Origin: Thalassobellus sp050294475
Lineage (GTDB): Bacteria > Bacteroidota > Bacteroidia > Flavobacteriales > Flavobacteriaceae
Direction: 5' to 3'
Length of the DNA stretch: 64,000 bases
Assembly (NCBI GenBank): GCA_050294475.1
Contig: JBNKOE010000019.1
Span: 1 to 64,000 of the forward strand
Shown: positions 40,865 to 49,858 of the stretch, piece by piece
Layout: the number at the start of each line of letters is the position of its first letter
Numbering within the stretch: position 1 is the first letter of the stretch
Notes under the pieces: model-generated
What the model saw: the letters and a program-made list of their open reading frames with translations, nothing else
Told to the model about the DNA's origin: nothing
The model's database searches: none
Made by a program: the position numbers and the translations under genes

Positions 40865-42838
40865 CTATTTGTTTTTTATAATTATTTTTTTGCTAAAAAC
40901 CTGACCGTTACTCAATACAACTTTGGCTATATATAGACCATCACTGAAACCTTTTGTAGAATAAGTAAACTCTTTCTTGGAAGTTTGCTCGTTTTTATTA
41001 ATCAAAATTTTTCCTAAAATATCGTATAGGTCAAATGTTTTAATTTCTAAAGCATTCGGATTTAAAACTTTTAATTCTGAAGTTGTATTGTTGTTTTCAA
41101 TAATATTTAAGGTTTCTATAGCAAATTCCTCGTTATTTAATGTAGTATTTTTGCTGAACACAATTTGGAAGCGATTATTATAAACCCCTTTATTGAGTAT
41201 AATATCAAAAGAATTATTTTTAATATCAGTATAAGTATTGTTCAAATTATCAAAAAGATAAACATCTACATTGTTTGGAATATTATTTAATTTATGGATT
41301 TTAATACTGAACGGCGTATTATCATTCCCAGCTTTAAGTCCTAAATTTAATTTAGTGTTTTCATCGTATCTGATAGACTTAATTGACAATAGTTTATCTT
41401 CTGAAATTAAATAAGAATCAGAACTAAGTTCATTTATATTTTTTCCATCAAAGAAACGATTATAGGTGTTATTATTAGGCGTGTTATTTCTAAAAGCAAT
41501 AACATTTTCTTTGTAAAATTTATTTGCAACATGTGTATGAATTCTAATTTCAGGGATTATAGTTGGGTTTTCCATAATTGCTTTATAGTCAACTCCATTA
41601 TGGGACATCGGAACAATTTTTTCTTTTGTATTGCTAGTTTTAGAATTACTATTTTTAGCAAAAATAGAGCCATTGCCACCTGAGGTTGAATCCTCAGGCA
41701 AGTAAACTCTCATTTTATTCTCGAAAACTGCATTTCCACCAGCACCATTACTTGTTATTATAAAGCCTTGCCCTACAGCTGCGTATCTTCTAGAATTATT
41801 CAGACTAAAATCAGTAGTATTTCCAGATGTTGTTGAGTTTGTACTACCATCTCCATTATAGTTTTCAAAGGCAGCAACAGCATAAGTTCCATTATCTGAG
41901 AGATTTGAAGGGTCACCAGGAATATAAATACCATAGCCTCCTTCATAATCAGCTAAATAATGTGAGTTTTTTTGCTTTTGTTCCCAAAAGAATATTTCGC
42001 CACTTAAAACATTTCTATTGTTTGTTGTGTAAATTGGACCTGTTCCATCCGTTATGAAAAGTTTTAAATCTAATGCTGAGGGGTATGGGTTGCCAGTTAA
42101 TGTTTCGGCTGTATTTGGTGTTCCAGAAGTTGGTTGATTATCAACACCATCAAAAGCGCAACTAACAGTAATAGTGCCATTATTAGGACGTCCTCTAAAA
42201 TCTAAGACATTATTTGAGTTTGGACTACCTTTTAAAGTGAAGCCATAACCAGTGCCTATGTTTCCAGTATCAAAAACCTGTGTCCAGCTGTAATATCCTT
42301 CACCTTCTTTAAGTGTGTATATCCAATAATTAGAAAGCTCTGTAGCTGTACCATTATAAGCGGTTGTGTAGGCATAAGCACTAGAGTTTACGTTTGTTAA
42401 ATCAGTTTCATCTTGAGGGTCGTGTATATTAGAGCCATTAAAATCTACATTTGCAGCGGTTGTACCATCTACACTAACACCAACTGGCGATGCCCAATAA
42501 TTATATTCATATATGTTAGTGGTTTGGTTTTGGTATATAGAAAGCTCTCCAGCATCAGAGTTTTTGGTATCTGCAATTTGGTATAATTGAGCATCTCCTC
42601 TTAAAAAGAAATTAGATGTTGGTGTTTCCATTCTTATGTCATTGGTAACAGTTACTACATCATCTCTAGAATATAAATATGTATTATTACCAATGTATAA
42701 ATCTTGGGCAATTAAATTGTTAGTAAAAAATATAGCAATAAAGAAAACAAAAATTTGGAGTTTTAGATTTATTAAATGTATTATGGTAAATTCAGAGTAG
42801 TAGGTATACAAAAGACTGAGAGTTGTTTTTTTAACCAT
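40865..42838 (-). CDS. Surface protein with a T9SS type A sorting domain
   Basis: A 657-residue secreted protein. The signal peptide lies unusually deep (LKLQIFVFFIAIFFTNNLIAQ, ending near residue 45), preceded by a polar start. The body contains Asn/Thr/Ser-rich repeats with SPVGVSVDGTTAANVDFNGSNIHDP and LTGNPYPSALDLKLFI, as in Bacteroidota adhesin-like proteins that describe 'T9SS' cargo. The C-terminal ~75 residues (LKVLNPNALEIKTFDLYDILGKIL ... GFSDGLYIAKVVLSNGQVFSKKIIIK) form a type A sorting domain for export by the type IX system. The partner gene 42958-43989 lies just upstream in the same direction, 119 bp away. Confidence 0.85.
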   Translation of the reverse strand: MVKKTTLSLLYTYYSEFTIIHLINLKLQIFVFFIAIFFTNNLIAQDLYIGNNTYLYSRDDVVTVTNDIRMETPTSNFFLRGDAQLYQIADTKNSDAGELSIYQNQTTNIYEYNYWASPVGVSVDGTTAANVDFNGSNIHDPQDETDLTNVNSSAYAYTTAYNGTATELSNYWIYTLKEGEGYYSWTQVFDTGNIGTGYGFTLKGSPNSNNVLDFRGRPNNGTITVSCAFDGVDNQPTSGTPNTAETLTGNPYPSALDLKLFITDGTGPIYTTNNRNVLSGEIFFWEQKQKNSHYLADYEGGYGIYIPGDPSNLSDNGTYAVAAFENYNGDGSTNSTTSGNTTDFSLNNSRRYAAVGQGFIITSNGAGGNAVFENKMRVYLPEDSTSGGNGSIFAKNSNSKTSNTKEKIVPMSHNGVDYKAIMENPTIIPEIRIHTHVANKFYKENVIAFRNNTPNNNTYNRFFDGKNINELSSDSYLISEDKLLSIKSIRYDENTKLNLGLKAGNDNTPFSIKIHKLNNIPNNVDVYLFDNLNNTYTDIKNNSFDIILNKGVYNNRFQIVFSKNTTLNNEEFAIETLNIIENNNTTSELKVLNPNALEIKTFDLYDILGKILINKNEQTSKKEFTYSTKGFSDGLYIAKVVLSNGQVFSKKIIIKNK

Positions 42839-42957
42839 GGTTTTAATGTTTTAATAATCAAATAGGTATGCTGAATTTAGTATGTTGTTTTACGAGTGTT
42901 AGACGTATATAAAATCAGTAATTCTACAAAAAACCGATTTGATCGCCATCAAGTGAT

Positions 42958-43989
42958 TTATCGTATTTGATACCAATTAGTGCCATCACTCTGTACTTCT
43001 ATACTACTTGCTGCATTAATTGTATTTATAGTACTTCCAGCTAAATTAATATAATTTGTCGTCAAAGATTTTGAGCCAGTTGTGTTATTGACAATGGTAT
43101 AAACCCTTCCAGATATTCCTGATGCAGCGGGCAATGTAACAGTAAATGCAGACCCAAGCGGAATGATTACAGTTTTATGGCTCTCATTTAATGTTAAATC
43201 AGCAGTAATGACTGTGATACTATTAGCAATACTACCATTTACATGAAAAGTAGAAGTTGGTACAGTAATACCAATGCCAAAATTACCTCCATTAGTGAAC
43301 CTTGCATATTCTGTAAAAGCAGTTGTATTTGTATATTTACCAAAAGCAAGATGTGCATCCGTAAAACTTGATGTAAACAAGCGCAATGCCGCAGATGTAC
43401 CACTTTCGACACTTGAAACCTGCTCCATACCATACACATCTCCTATAGATTCATTATAAATTGTAGCAATCCCTTTTCGTGTATCCTTGGCATATCCCAA
43501 TCTATTTTGAAATTCAGCCCTTCCCGTACCTGTAAAAGTAAGATTATTAGCTCCTTGAGCCACCGTACGATTGCTTGTTAGCGTACCATCACTAATGTAA
43601 ATATTGGTTGCTGTTATTGATGATCCTAATGTAGTTTTCCATACACCATTGGTATAGACAAAAGCAATGGCTTGGCCGTTGGGAATGGTTGTTCCTGAAA
43701 ACGTAGCACCAAAACCACCTGTGGTATTATTGGAAATGATTAACAGGTGACCATTTATGGTCGGGACATATGCCGTTACTGCAACTGTATTTGTAGCAGT
43801 ACCAGTAATATTGGCAAGAGAAGTTTCTGTGTTAATATTAGCCGCATTAGAAGCTATGGTAAAGTTTACTTCCCTATGCGTAACAGCCCCGTTAACATCT
43901 AATGTGGTTCTGGGATCAGTGGTGTTTATCCCGACTTGGGCAAAAGATAAACAAGGAATAAAAAACAGAAGTAGGATTTTACTTTTCAT
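42958..43989 (-). CDS. Secreted 'GINTTDP'-type surface protein, tail-fibre-like
   Basis: A 343-residue exported protein. The signal peptide MKSKILLLFFIPCLSFAQ is followed by VGINTTDPRTTLDVNGAV, and a second related unit GIGITVPTSTFHVNGSI occurs near the C-terminus. Such 'GI(G/N)T..P...LDVNG' units are common in Bacteroidota surface proteins and phage tail-fibre-like proteins, and often precede a beta-helix. Central sequences are Thr/Asn/Gly-rich. No T9SS C-terminal domain is visible. The ATG at 43989 was chosen because it puts the signal peptide first; an earlier start would add 27 residues. Probably co-expressed with the T9SS protein. Confidence 0.78.
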   Translation of the reverse strand: MKSKILLLFFIPCLSFAQVGINTTDPRTTLDVNGAVTHREVNFTIASNAANINTETSLANITGTATNTVAVTAYVPTINGHLLIISNNTTGGFGATFSGTTIPNGQAIAFVYTNGVWKTTLGSSITATNIYISDGTLTSNRTVAQGANNLTFTGTGRAEFQNRLGYAKDTRKGIATIYNESIGDVYGMEQVSSVESGTSAALRLFTSSFTDAHLAFGKYTNTTAFTEYARFTNGGNFGIGITVPTSTFHVNGSIANSITVITADLTLNESHKTVIIPLGSAFTVTLPAASGISGRVYTIVNNTTGSKSLTTNYINLAGSTINTINAASSIEVQSDGTNWYQIR

Positions 43990-44361
43990 GTTAATTGACT
44001 TTTGAGTATAAATAATTTTAGAAATGGGTAATCTGATAAGTTTTTTACATATTGTTATATTCAAGGTCATTCATTTTTTGAATAATAAAAACGGTTAAAT
44101 AATCTAGTTTATAATTTTACTTTAATGGACCTCTCAATTCTAATAAAAACATAAAAAATATTTTTATGTTCTAACTTGCAAAGTTAAAGAAAAAAATCAT
44201 ATCTTCTTTCGTAATTTGTGCTTAAGTTGTTTATTGTTAGTGTTTTATGTGCGAAAAAAATCACTTGTTGTAAGTAAAAAGGACAATTTTTTTTCTTTTA
44301 AATAATAAAGTGTAACGGATTTAATGTATTTTTAGATTTTAAATTGATTTGTGTTTATTTA
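43990..44361. other. Intergenic region between divergent genes
   Basis: About 370 bp of AT-rich sequence separate the surface-protein gene from the small membrane protein gene on the other strand. It must contain both promoters. I see no exact TAnnTTTG box, no strong hairpin and no reading frame worth reporting. Confidence 0.35.
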
Positions 44362-44559
44362 ATGAAATATTTTAACTACATATTTATAGTTCTTGGGGCT
44401 TTTGTTGCTCTATATGCCGAATCGGGAATACAACAAAATCTGTTTGTTTTAATTGGTGGTATTGTTATGTTAATGATTGGCATTTATAGAATTTCTAAAA
44501 CTATACCTAGTAAAAGTGATGAAGACGATACCAATAGTTTTAGAAAGGAGGAAAAATAA
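44362..44559 (+). CDS. Small two-helix membrane protein
   Basis: A 65-residue protein beginning MKYFNYIFIVLGAFVALYAESG with a second helix NLFVLIGGIVMLMIGIYRIS and a charged C-terminal tail (KSDEDDTNSFRKEEK). Six further residues would be added by an earlier ATG at 44344. Its stop overlaps the smr start by one base (TAATG), indicating translational coupling. I do not recognise a family; positional conservation beside Smr proteins in flavobacteria is plausible but not verified. Confidence 0.7.
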   Translation: MKYFNYIFIVLGAFVALYAESGIQQNLFVLIGGIVMLMIGIYRISKTIPSKSDEDDTNSFRKEEK

Positions 44560-45116
44560 TGGATTTTAAAGTGGGTGATTCGGTTTTGGTTATTGATGAG
44601 GATTTGTCAGGTATCATTAAAAGCATAAAAGGAGATACTATTATTATTGAGACTACAGATGGGTTTTTATTGGACTTCAACTCAATTGAAATAGTAAAAA
44701 ATAAATCAATCCATGATTTTAGAAAAGAAATGTTTTCTCACTCCAATATTGATGATGTTATTTCAGAAAAAGAAAAACCCTTAAGAAAGAATAGTGTTAA
44801 AACAAAAGCAAAGGAACGTTACCAACCAACTATGGAGGTTGATTTGCATATTAATCAGTTAGTAAAATCGTCAAAAAGCATGTCTAATCACGATATATTA
44901 ACGCTTCAATTAGATACAGCAAGGCATAAACTAGATTGGGCAATATCTAAACGTATTCAGAAAATTGTTTTTATTCACGGCGTTGGTGAAGGTGTTCTTA
45001 AAATAGAATTAGAATATCTCTTTGGTCGTTATAGTAACGTAAAATTCTACGATGCTAATTATCAAAAATATGGTTTAGGAGCTACAGAGGTTTATATTTA
45101 TCAAAATACTAATTAA
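44559..45116 (+). CDS. Smr-domain (MutS2 C-terminal-like) protein
   Basis: A 185-residue protein with an N-terminal small beta domain (FKVGDSVLVIDEDLSGIIKSIKGDTIIIETTDGFLLDF), similar to the DUF2027/SH3-like part, and a C-terminal Smr domain. Key Smr motifs are EVDLHINQL (DLH) and VFIHGVGEGVLKIELEYLF (HGxGxG). Smr domains have nicking or RNA-endonuclease activity; recent work on related proteins links them to ribosome-collision rescue, which is only a possibility here. It is coupled to the small membrane protein and ends exactly where the convergent gene at 45117 ends. Confidence 0.92.
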   Translation: MDFKVGDSVLVIDEDLSGIIKSIKGDTIIIETTDGFLLDFNSIEIVKNKSIHDFRKEMFSHSNIDDVISEKEKPLRKNSVKTKAKERYQPTMEVDLHINQLVKSSKSMSNHDILTLQLDTARHKLDWAISKRIQKIVFIHGVGEGVLKIELEYLFGRYSNVKFYDANYQKYGLGATEVYIYQNTN

Positions 45117-46046
45117 TCAATTATCAGAATCTATGGTAATAGTTCTAGTGTAAGTGCCAAAATCAAGCTCATCACTTTGTATCGTCTCTAAATCGAAATC
45201 TAATAACTTTATTGAAACCGTTATGGTTCTTTTGTAAAGGTTTGAAAGTGAAGCGCCAGGGGTAAAAGAAGCATTAGCGTCTTTATCTAGATATCTAGCT
45301 ATTTGAACAGGTAGCGTTTCATCAGTGTCATTAAGAAGGTTAGAATCACTATTTTCATCTTCATTTATGGTTAGTACACCGTCACCATCATCATCATTAT
45401 CTAAATAATTAGGAATACCATCTTCATCTGTATCTAAAGCATCATCTAGACTTCCATCACTATTAGGGTCTGGTTTTTCTAATGATGTTTTTACATTATC
45501 GTTATCATCATCTTCGTCAATATAATTTGGAATACCATCACCATCAGTATCGTCATTGGTTGGGTCTCCATCATTATTTATATCTTCATCTATTGTAGAA
45601 ACGCCATCACCATCATCATCTGTGAAAGTTGATAAAAAACTTACTCTAGCACCAGAAGCCGCGTTATAATCATTTAAAATATTAGTCCCTGAACCAGGAA
45701 TATCTTGACAAATTAAATCGCTAGGGTCTCCATCATAAGTTCTGTAATTAAAAACAATACTGGTGCCGTTTACTACAAGTTCTGTTTCAGTGTTTGCTTC
45801 CGTTGGGTTAAATATGACTTCGTTAGCTATTGAATATGGGAATAAAAGAATTAGTGATTCATAAGGATCTTTACGAGTATCATATAAAACATAATTGTCT
45901 TTAATAACGAATTTGTCAATATTTTCTTCTCGACACAACTCTAAGGTTTTGTCAAAATCAAATTCAACTGTAATAATATCTCCATCATCACAAGTATAAA
46001 AACTTAATAAGCATATAGGAAGAAGTATGTAAAATAACTTGCGCAT
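45117..46046 (-). CDS. Lipoprotein with Asp-rich calcium-binding (TSP3-like) repeats
   Basis: A 309-residue lipoprotein: MRKLFYILLPICLLSFYTC with lipid Cys 19. A beta-rich N-terminal region (VEFDFDKTLELC ... FVIKDNYVLYDT) precedes a run of Asp-rich loops (DDDGDGVSTIDEDINNDGDP, DTDGDGIPNYIDEDDDNDN, DTDEDGIPNYLDNDDDGDG) that resemble thrombospondin type 3 calcium-binding repeats. The last part is a peptidylprolyl-isomerase-like or beta domain I cannot place. Likely an outer-membrane-anchored calcium-stabilised surface protein. The ATG at 46046 was chosen for the lipoprotein signal. Confidence 0.82.
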   Translation of the reverse strand: MRKLFYILLPICLLSFYTCDDGDIITVEFDFDKTLELCREENIDKFVIKDNYVLYDTRKDPYESLILLFPYSIANEVIFNPTEANTETELVVNGTSIVFNYRTYDGDPSDLICQDIPGSGTNILNDYNAASGARVSFLSTFTDDDGDGVSTIDEDINNDGDPTNDDTDGDGIPNYIDEDDDNDNVKTSLEKPDPNSDGSLDDALDTDEDGIPNYLDNDDDGDGVLTINEDENSDSNLLNDTDETLPVQIARYLDKDANASFTPGASLSNLYKRTITVSIKLLDFDLETIQSDELDFGTYTRTITIDSDN

Positions 46047-46122
46047 TTGTATTCGAATTTTAGGCAAAAATAATGGAATTGTTATTTATAACGTAGGATA
46101 TTAATAATAATTTTATTTCAAG

Positions 46123-46130
46123 TATTTTTG
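46123..46130 (+). promoter_or_regulatory. Bacteroidota -7 box (TATTTTTG) for the cysteine desulfurase gene
   Basis: TATTTTTG matches TAnnTTTG exactly and lies 18 bp before the ATG at 46149, supporting that start over an in-frame upstream codon at 46128. Confidence 0.6.
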
Positions 46131-46148
46131 CACTTTAAAAACAATACG

Positions 46149-47288
46149 ATGAATCAGGTGTATTTTGATAATGCTGCGACTACTCAGATTAGAGAAGAGG
46201 CAATTAATGCAATGACAGAGGTTATGAAAAACAACTATGGGAATGCTTCTTCTTCACATAGTTTTGGTAGATCATCAAAAGTTTTAATTGAAAAATCTAG
46301 AAAACTAATTGCAAGTTGTTTAAATGTTTCGGCAGGTGAAATTGTATTTACTGCTGGCGGTACAGAAGCTGATAATTTAATATTAAATAGCACAGTTAGA
46401 GATTTAAATGTAAAGCATATTATAACTTCTAAAATTGAGCATCATGCTGTTTTGCATACGGTAGACCAATTGCAAAAAGAATACAATATAACCGTTAGCT
46501 ATGTAAATTTAGATGAAGCTGGTGATATAGATTATTTACATTTAGAAAGGTTGTTGCAAACAGGTGAAAAAACATTGGTTAGCTTGATGCATATAAATAA
46601 TGAAATTGGCAATGTGCTAGACATAAAACGTATTGCAGATTTATGTAAAGCGAATGGTGCTTTATTTCATAGTGATGCGGTACAATCTGTCGGGCATTAT
46701 AAATTAGATTTACAAGAGGTTCAAGTTGATTTTCTAGCAGCAGCAGCACATAAATTTCATGGACCAAAAGGAGTTGGTTTTGCTTTTGTTAGAAAAAATA
46801 CAGGTTTAAAACCGTTAATTTTTGGTGGCGAGCAGGAGCGAGGACTTCGTGCAGGTACAGAAAGTGTGCACAATATAGTAGGGCTAGAAACAGCCTTTAA
46901 AATTGCTAATGATAATTTTGAAGAAGAAGAAGCACATATAAAAGAAATAAAACAATATTTTATCGATTCTGTAACTAAACATTTCCCTGAAGCAACATTT
47001 AATGGGCAATCTGGAAATTTAGAAAAAAGTAGTTATGCATTGGTGAATGTTTGCTTGCCTGTGCCTCCTGAGAAATCGGCTATGCTATTATTTCAGTTAG
47101 ATTTAAAAGGTATAGCATGTTCTAAAGGAAGTGCTTGCCAAAGTGGGAGTTCTCAAAACTCACATGTGTTGACTGAAATATTGAATGATGAGGATTTGCT
47201 TAAACCTTCTATTAGGTTTTCATTTAGTATTTATAATTCTAAAGAAGAGGTAGATTACGTTGTGAATGTTTTAAAGGAGTTTATTTAG
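46149..47288 (+). CDS. Cysteine desulfurase (NifS/IscS family)
   Basis: A 379-residue PLP enzyme that takes sulfur from cysteine for Fe-S cluster or thionucleoside assembly. Visible features are VYFDNAATTQIREEAINAM, GNASSSHSFGR, FTAGGTEADNLIL, IEHHAVLHT, the PLP Asp in HSDAVQSVG, Schiff-base K202 in AAHKFHGPKG, and the persulfide loop IACSKGSACQSGSSQNSHVL. It belongs to group I (NifS/IscS) rather than SufS. No scaffold gene (iscU) is adjacent, so its partner is unclear. Confidence 0.94.
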   Translation: MNQVYFDNAATTQIREEAINAMTEVMKNNYGNASSSHSFGRSSKVLIEKSRKLIASCLNVSAGEIVFTAGGTEADNLILNSTVRDLNVKHIITSKIEHHAVLHTVDQLQKEYNITVSYVNLDEAGDIDYLHLERLLQTGEKTLVSLMHINNEIGNVLDIKRIADLCKANGALFHSDAVQSVGHYKLDLQEVQVDFLAAAAHKFHGPKGVGFAFVRKNTGLKPLIFGGEQERGLRAGTESVHNIVGLETAFKIANDNFEEEEAHIKEIKQYFIDSVTKHFPEATFNGQSGNLEKSSYALVNVCLPVPPEKSAMLLFQLDLKGIACSKGSACQSGSSQNSHVLTEILNDEDLLKPSIRFSFSIYNSKEEVDYVVNVLKEFI

Positions 47289-47383
47289 TCAATAAATAAA
47301 TTCAAAGTAAGTTTCCTTTGCATGATAATGAAAACTTATAATTATTTAGATTAAGTATTGAAAAATTAAATCTACTAGTGGGT

Positions 47384-49846
47384 TTAAAACTTCATAGTCG
47401 TTTTCACATTAAAAACGCGAGGTGTTAAGTAATTAGGAATGGCATATTGACGTTTGCTATATACGTCTCTTACCCAGGTATTGGTAATAGAGTTTTGTGC
47501 ATCAAACATATTGAATATCTCAAAACCAAATGATAATGCCTTAAAAGGTTTTTTCCATCCACTTTTAAATTGTTTTTTATCATCTACTAAAACAAACTGT
47601 AAGCCTAAATCTGCTCGTTTATAGTCTGGTAGTCTATTTTGATAATCGTAAGGGTCAACATAGCTAGGAGAGCCTCCTGGTAAACCTGTATTATAAACCA
47701 AATTTAAATACATTTTCATATTTGGTACATTTGGTACATAGTCTTGAAATAAAGCAGCAAATTTTAAACGTTGGTCTGTAGGTCTTGCTATATAGCCTTT
47801 ATTGTTTGTGTTTTCTTCATTTTTTAGATATCCAAAACTAAACCAAGACTCGGTGCCAGGAACAAATTCGCCATTTAATCTCATGTCTAAACCATAGGCA
47901 CGTGCTTTAGCATTATTATTAGCACTGTATCTAATACGAACATTTTCAAGTGTATATGGGTTTACATTAGTTAATCCTTTGTAATAAAGTTCAGTGGTAA
48001 GTTTAAATGGTCTGTTCCACATTTTAAAGCTATAATCGTTTCCTAAAACAATATGAAACGATTTTTGAGCTTTTACATTGGGTTGTACAATACCGTTTGC
48101 ATCACGTAGTTCTCTGTAAAAAGGTGGTTGATAATATAGTCCTGTTGAAAATCTAAAAAGCATGTCTTTTTCCCAATAAGGTTTTATTGAGAATTGTGCT
48201 CGGGGACTAAAAACGGTTTGGTTTGATGATGCAATATCATCGCCACTAACAGTCCAATTATGTACTCTAACACCTGCGTTATACCAAATATCACTAGTAC
48301 CTAGAGTTGCGCGTAAACTCCATTGAGCATAGGCTTGTAATCGGTTAATTTGAGTGTTGTTTGTAGCGCGAACATCATTAAAAGCTTCTAAAGGGCCACT
48401 ATAAGGAACGTATGGTTGCTCTTTTGTTTCTAGAGATTTTGGAGGTCTAATTGAAAATCCTGCCGAATCAATTTGTTCCCATTCAACTAAACGATCGCGA
48501 ATATCTTCATTGGTGTATTTAACAGACCATTCAATACGATTATTATTAATTTTTAAATGTCCTTTGTGTTCAATATTTGTAATAAGTGCATCTAAATCGT
48601 TTCGTCCATGATTTAATTGACTACCAACACCTTCGCTAAATTCAACTTCTCCTAAATTTTCTTCACCTATATTAGTATTTACTTCACCAAGTCTGTATTG
48701 TGCTAAAATATCAAAATACTCTTCCTCGGTTGTGTGATAAGTAGATGTAATTAAATCAAGAGATAAATTATTGTTTGCAAAGTAAGTGCCTTTAAAAGCG
48801 CCAAATAAGGTTTGATATTGATCTTTTTCTTGTCCTTCATAAAATATTAGAAGAGCAATTGGGTCAGTTAGTGTGCCAAAATTGGTTTGCCTTGTTTGTG
48901 GTTGGTAATTATATTTATTGAAAGATGCATTTCCTAAAAAGCTTAAATGAAATTTGTTAGAAAACTTATAAGTAAAAAAGCCTTGAGCATCAGCAAACGA
49001 GGGTTTGAAATTTGTTTCAGTTTCTTTGGCATTAACAAGTAAGCTATTATCACGGTAGCGAAGACCAACAATTGCTGAAAATTTTGAGTCTTTACTAATG
49101 TTTTCAACAGAAAGACTCGCTCCTAATAAACTAAAATCGGCATTAACTTCGAACTGATAAGGTGTTTTGTAGGTAATATCTAAAACTGAAGATAATTTGT
49201 CGCCATATTTAGCTTGAAACCCTCCTGCAGAAAAGTCGACGTTTTGAACCAGATTTGTATTTACAAAACTTAATCCTTCCTGCTGACCAGAACGTACTAA
49301 AAACGGACGGTATACTTCAATATCGTTAACATATACTAGGTTTTCATCATAATTCCCTCCACGAACATTGTATTGTGTGCTTAATTCATTATTGTTGCTA
49401 ACACCAGGAAGTGATAACAATAGGTTTTCAACACCTGCATTCGCTCCAGGTATTTTACGTATTGTTTCGGGTTTAATAGTAATAATACCTTCTACATCTT
49501 TTCTTCTTTTTCCTGAGACTATAACGGTGTTTATTTGTTCAACAGAGGTACTCATTACAGGGTTAAACTCTATTGTTTCTCCATTTTTTAAATGAAAAGG
49601 GCTAACGATTTTTTTAAATGAAATATGTGTAAATTCAACAGTTATATTTTGATTTGCAGGAATATCAATGGTATAAAACCCATTAATGTTGGTTACAGTT
49701 CCATCAGCTCCAGCTTTAATATTTACATTAGAAATGGGGGAATTATCGGCATCTAAAATAACACCTTTAATAGTACCAGTTTGTGAATATCCAATATAAA
49801 ATATCGATAAAAACAATATAGAGAAGAGTAAGAATTTTGTTTTCAA
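47384..49846 (-). CDS. TonB-dependent receptor with a carboxypeptidase-regulatory domain
   Basis: An 820-residue outer-membrane receptor. After the signal peptide (MKTKFLLFSILFLSIFYIGYSQ) comes a carboxypeptidase-regulatory-like (CarboxypepD_reg) domain, TGTIKGVILDADNSPISNVNIKAG ... GFYTIDIP. A plug domain follows with NLLLSLPGVSNNNELSTQYNVRGGNYDENLVYVNDIEVYRPF, and a beta-barrel ends RVFNVKTTMKF. It imports a ligand energised by TonB; no SusD partner is adjacent, so it is not a SusCD pair. It lies 12 nt downstream of the M23 peptidase gene in the same direction. Confidence 0.93.
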   Translation of the reverse strand: MKTKFLLFSILFLSIFYIGYSQTGTIKGVILDADNSPISNVNIKAGADGTVTNINGFYTIDIPANQNITVEFTHISFKKIVSPFHLKNGETIEFNPVMSTSVEQINTVIVSGKRRKDVEGIITIKPETIRKIPGANAGVENLLLSLPGVSNNNELSTQYNVRGGNYDENLVYVNDIEVYRPFLVRSGQQEGLSFVNTNLVQNVDFSAGGFQAKYGDKLSSVLDITYKTPYQFEVNADFSLLGASLSVENISKDSKFSAIVGLRYRDNSLLVNAKETETNFKPSFADAQGFFTYKFSNKFHLSFLGNASFNKYNYQPQTRQTNFGTLTDPIALLIFYEGQEKDQYQTLFGAFKGTYFANNNLSLDLITSTYHTTEEEYFDILAQYRLGEVNTNIGEENLGEVEFSEGVGSQLNHGRNDLDALITNIEHKGHLKINNNRIEWSVKYTNEDIRDRLVEWEQIDSAGFSIRPPKSLETKEQPYVPYSGPLEAFNDVRATNNTQINRLQAYAQWSLRATLGTSDIWYNAGVRVHNWTVSGDDIASSNQTVFSPRAQFSIKPYWEKDMLFRFSTGLYYQPPFYRELRDANGIVQPNVKAQKSFHIVLGNDYSFKMWNRPFKLTTELYYKGLTNVNPYTLENVRIRYSANNNAKARAYGLDMRLNGEFVPGTESWFSFGYLKNEENTNNKGYIARPTDQRLKFAALFQDYVPNVPNMKMYLNLVYNTGLPGGSPSYVDPYDYQNRLPDYKRADLGLQFVLVDDKKQFKSGWKKPFKALSFGFEIFNMFDAQNSITNTWVRDVYSKRQYAIPNYLTPRVFNVKTTMKF

Positions 49847-49858
49847 TAGGTTCTTGCT

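Noticed and set aside
42958..43989. Prophage tail-fibre gene
   Set aside because: The signal peptide and lack of any phage genes nearby favour a surface protein; tail-fibre similarity is limited to the GINTTDP-type units.
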